Assembly: GCA_022747635.1 (NCBI GenBank)
Contig: JAKTNV010000005.1
Span: 43,569,238-43,633,237 of the forward strand
Source: Hetaerina americana
Lineage: Eukaryota; Arthropoda; Insecta; Odonata; Calopterygidae
Reading direction: 5' to 3'
DNA length: 64,000 nucleotides
Below are positions 60,780 through 64,000 of this stretch, one piece after another (the first letter of the stretch is position 1; each line of letters starts with the position of its first letter). Made by a program: the position numbers and the translations under genes. The notes under the pieces are model-generated. The model did not search any database. It was given only the letters and a program-made list of their open reading frames with translations, and was not told where the DNA came from.

Positions 60780-63700
60780 ATCCTTTTTATTTGTGGGTCA
60801 AATTTGTAAAGCTCGCAGTGTGGAATATCTTATAGATTTCATAATGACGAGAATGCTCCGCTTTTACCGTTAAAGTGCACTCATTAGAGGATCGACTTAG
60901 TTTGTTCAAAACCGCGGATTAAACTGTTGAATTCTGGAGTCATTAAGGTTAATGTAATTGTTTTATGACCACTAATTGTTTTGCACAGAATTAACAGAGG
61001 AGAATTAAGTGGTTTTGGAGCGCTGTCGCGGGCGTGACCCATCGACGTGTATTTGCATCCGTATAGAACCGTAGATTGGTCAGCCGTGGAGGAATTTTGT
61101 TTTCATTTAAAAGAAAAAGTTGAGCGGTCAACCATAAATTGCTAATGATGTGTTTAATTATAAACGGGTTATTCTTTTTGGTCTCGTTGTCGTTGATGCG
61201 AACGAAGTAAGTGAAATTAGCTTTAACAATTGATTCGGTTATGAGAATTACGTTTCACAGTTAAAACCTGTTTCAATTTTGATTACGCTAAATTTGTTGG
61301 CTTTAAGCTGATGAAGGAATTAACCTGTTGTAAAAGAATTTTCCTGACGTTAAAACGCACTTTTTTCTCAAGTATCGTCCAGAATTCCTATGGATATTGG
61401 TTTTTCGATGGATGCGGCAAAATCTTGTCATAAATAACCATATGTTTAAGGAATCCCAATTTATAATTTACTTGTGCTGCTGGCAGGAAATCATTACTAT
61501 TTTTTAGATTATGAGGCATCTTTCGAGTAAATCATTTGCATTTAAATATCAACTGACTCATGTCTCTTATCCACTGATTCACTATGGTCCAGGAAAGGTG
61601 AATTTTGAGTGGCCACGGTCAAATTTTTTTCAATAGGTTTTGCGATAGGTATGTTGGACAGTCTGCAGTTACCACTCCAGCTCCTTAATAGACTTACGCT
61701 GCCTCGTCCATTCTTAATCATTAGAGTGGCCGACATTTTAATTTGTTCTAATTTCGTCAGAGTTTCCCTTTTCCGTCTCTCCTTCTTAAAAAGACAGGGC
61801 CGTGAGCCGTGCCTCAATGAGAGGTCGTAACAATTTAAGTCAAATTTTGGCTTATACATATCTTTTCTGAGGTTTAATGGGAGAAATGTGCTGTGCTCTA
61901 AATTTTCAAACACTTAATCCATGAGTATTTCCTTTTTAAATGCTGGATTTAAAAAAATTCTTTTGTTTTACTATTTCTTATTTCCTATGTTGCTATCTCT
62001 TTCGTGATTTTGTTCAAAATGACGGGCTTACCATACCATGGCCCCTAAGGCCCCTACCATGGAAAATATTGTATTTTTGACGCTACTCCAGCTGTTACAA
62101 GCTAAAGGTAGAAGAGATTTTTCCAGTTTCCGTTATGTACGCCGGGTGGAGGTTCAAGGCTTCTGGGTTTCGTGGCACCGCTCGTTCAACGTACCCTAAT
62201 ACAAACCTGTAGCTGCTTCCACACTGGCATTTGATTCGTCATGCGTTAGGATTGCTTCATTTTTATTGCTGTAAAATGTGATCCGCTCTGATGTCGAGTT
62301 TTGTAATTAAGAAATGATCGATTCATTAGCAAGTAATTCTTATCTTTCGTAAAGAATTCGTCTTTTAAGCCCGAGTAGATGTCTTTTTAATACGGTGTGA
62401 AAATATTTTTCGCCGGAATGAATCCCATAGTTTAAATTTATTTTTTTGCGTGCATGGTTTAGTTATTAAAAAAATAGCAAAAGAGCTCTTTAAACTACGG
62501 CTATCTATCGTCTTGAGTTTTTGTTAACAGTTTAGGCGTCTACAAAATAATATACACTTTGCTGTATCGTGTGGGAGTACAAATTTTTTGCCAAAAGTAG
62601 GAATATGCTTCTATTTCTCAGAGCTGCTTTTCTTCAACCCCTTATATTCCCTTTCACTTCGAATGGAATCCCTTTTTTACACTAGCTGATGATGTTGGAA
62701 GCCGTACATAAGACAATGTGGCATCGACACTCGAGCTGCGTCGTTGGATCGTCGTTAAAAAAGTTTGGCATTTTTCCAAACCTTATGTGCCAAATGGTAG
62801 TAGTAAATATTTGACTGCTGGTACTCTGACCTTCGGTGGAAACAGCAAATAAGAAAGTCCCTTGCAGAGGCCATGCTCTATTATACTACTACATTTTTCA
62901 TCACACTTTTCCCAAACTTCTCTTATTCTCCACGAGTCAAAAAAACGTGTGCTTATTTTCGCAGTACCAGCGGGCTTATCTAATATTTGAATAATGCAAG
63001 GCAACGCTGTACTTCGCAGTCGCGGACGACCTTGACTCTAATCCCGAATCGGAATTAAACACCCCTTTAATGTCATGCCCTTTGCTCACTTTTGGTGCGT
63101 GAAAGTCTGTTCCCCGCCCGTGCTCTGTCATGAAATGTACGTCGTGGGGAGAGTATTTGATATTGAATGAGTTTCCGGCGGCGAGAACAAAGATGGACGT
63201 TGGCGTAAACATGAGAATCGCAAGGTCGTGGTTACAATGTAGAATGCGTAGTCGAGTGAATTGAATCAGCATGTTACCCTGTAAAGCTTCCACTAAGTAG
63301 TTTGACGGGTAGTGTTAAGTCACTGGATATCTAATTGGTGTTTAAAAGCATCGGATATCATTTTATTTACGTGCTACTTTTTGTGGCTACTAATTGTTTG
63401 AGGACTAAGTGCTCGTATTCCCTATTTTCAGTGAAAACGTTCTGGTAGTCTTTCCTTTTTTGTTTGGCCCACCATTGCAGTGCGATAGACGATTTTTCTT
63501 TTTGTCTGCACTCGACTCCACTGATTAATATTGTCTATTATTTAATAGTGTCTCCATTTCGGTCGACATTAACTATTGGTTTAGTTGGAAGGGCAATAGT
63601 CACTTATGACAAGGTCATCTCATCTGATCAACCTCTTAAATTTTCTCACCTGTCTTGAGTAATTTTTGTTCGAACTTGTTCCAACATTTCCTCATATCTT

Positions 63701-64000
63701 TCTCTCGCAATGTTCCTAAAGTGCATCGTTCCTAAGTTTACCCTCTTCCAAAATTAAGAGAAATTCTTCGTCGACCAATCTTCATTGTATTTCCGCTTTG
63801 TCAAGAAATGTATATTCCAACAGCCGCAGCGAGTCTACGGACATAAGCTTACGATTAACTTGCCGATAGTATTACCACGTAACAACAGTTTCGGAAGTGT
63901 TGACCCCACAGTCAAACGAAGTGCGGGGTCGTGAGTAGTAGGGTAGGGTAGTTTGCGGTAGTTATCCAATAAGGATATCCTCCGCTGTTCTTTGCCCATA
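60780..64000. other. No recognisable gene
   Basis: AT-rich DNA with short chance frames (for example the minus-strand frames 63293-62976 and 61913-61542). No transposon ends, RNA genes or conserved motifs are seen. Confidence 0.4.

Overview
The window looks like nuclear DNA of an arthropod, most likely an insect; the order cannot be told from the sequence. The evidence is a split gene with GT-AG introns encoding an insect-type neuroligin, an AT-rich background with long microsatellites, mariner-type DNA transposons, RTE-like non-LTR retrotransposon fragments, and a Ty3/Gypsy LTR retrotransposon whose primer binding site matches the 3' end of an insect tRNA-Lys(CUU). Nothing suggests a bacterial or organellar source.

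Region 1-35,910 is gene-poor. I find no protein-coding gene I can name. It holds AT-rich non-coding DNA, a 97-bp tandem duplication (12.2-12.4 kb), three CpG/GC-rich islands (12.5-13.6, 16.4-17.0 and 31.6-32.8 kb; possible promoters or untranslated first exons), two relics of one LINE family in opposite orientations (18.6-19.5 kb minus, 23.8-24.4 kb plus), a perfect 19-bp snap-back hairpin at the 5' edge of the first LINE relic, a pure (TAA)n array of about 124 units (21.3-21.7 kb), TA-dinucleotide arrays, and a 342-bp mariner-type MITE (26.3-26.7 kb). Since neuroligin genes have more 5' exons than are seen here, much of this stretch may be a very long neuroligin intron, or its 5' flank.

Region 35,911-43,971 is a young LTR retrotransposon: two 723-bp LTRs differing at two bases, TGTGAC/GTCACA termini, AACT target duplications, a perfect 18-nt tRNA-Lys PBS, a purine tract, an intact gag, and a pol frame in -1 register carrying protease, reverse transcriptase and RNase H. 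The whole zinc-finger and DDE core of integrase is missing; only the C-terminal tail of the integrase region remains, in a shifted frame. The copy cannot be autonomous.

Region 46,749-59,290 carries the 3' part of a neuroligin gene on the plus strand: six exons joined in frame (about 869 codons), covering the cholinesterase-like adhesion domain, the stalk, one transmembrane helix and the cytoplasmic tail, followed by a 3' UTR with AATAAA. The esterase nucleophile is replaced, as expected for an adhesion protein. Its introns contain an antisense RNase H domain of a retroelement (53.4-53.9 kb) and a decayed full-length mariner (55,018-56,314). A short exon at 54,683-54,829 lies between them. Region 59,290-64,000 is mostly featureless apart from one weak minus-strand candidate exon near 60.6-60.75 kb.
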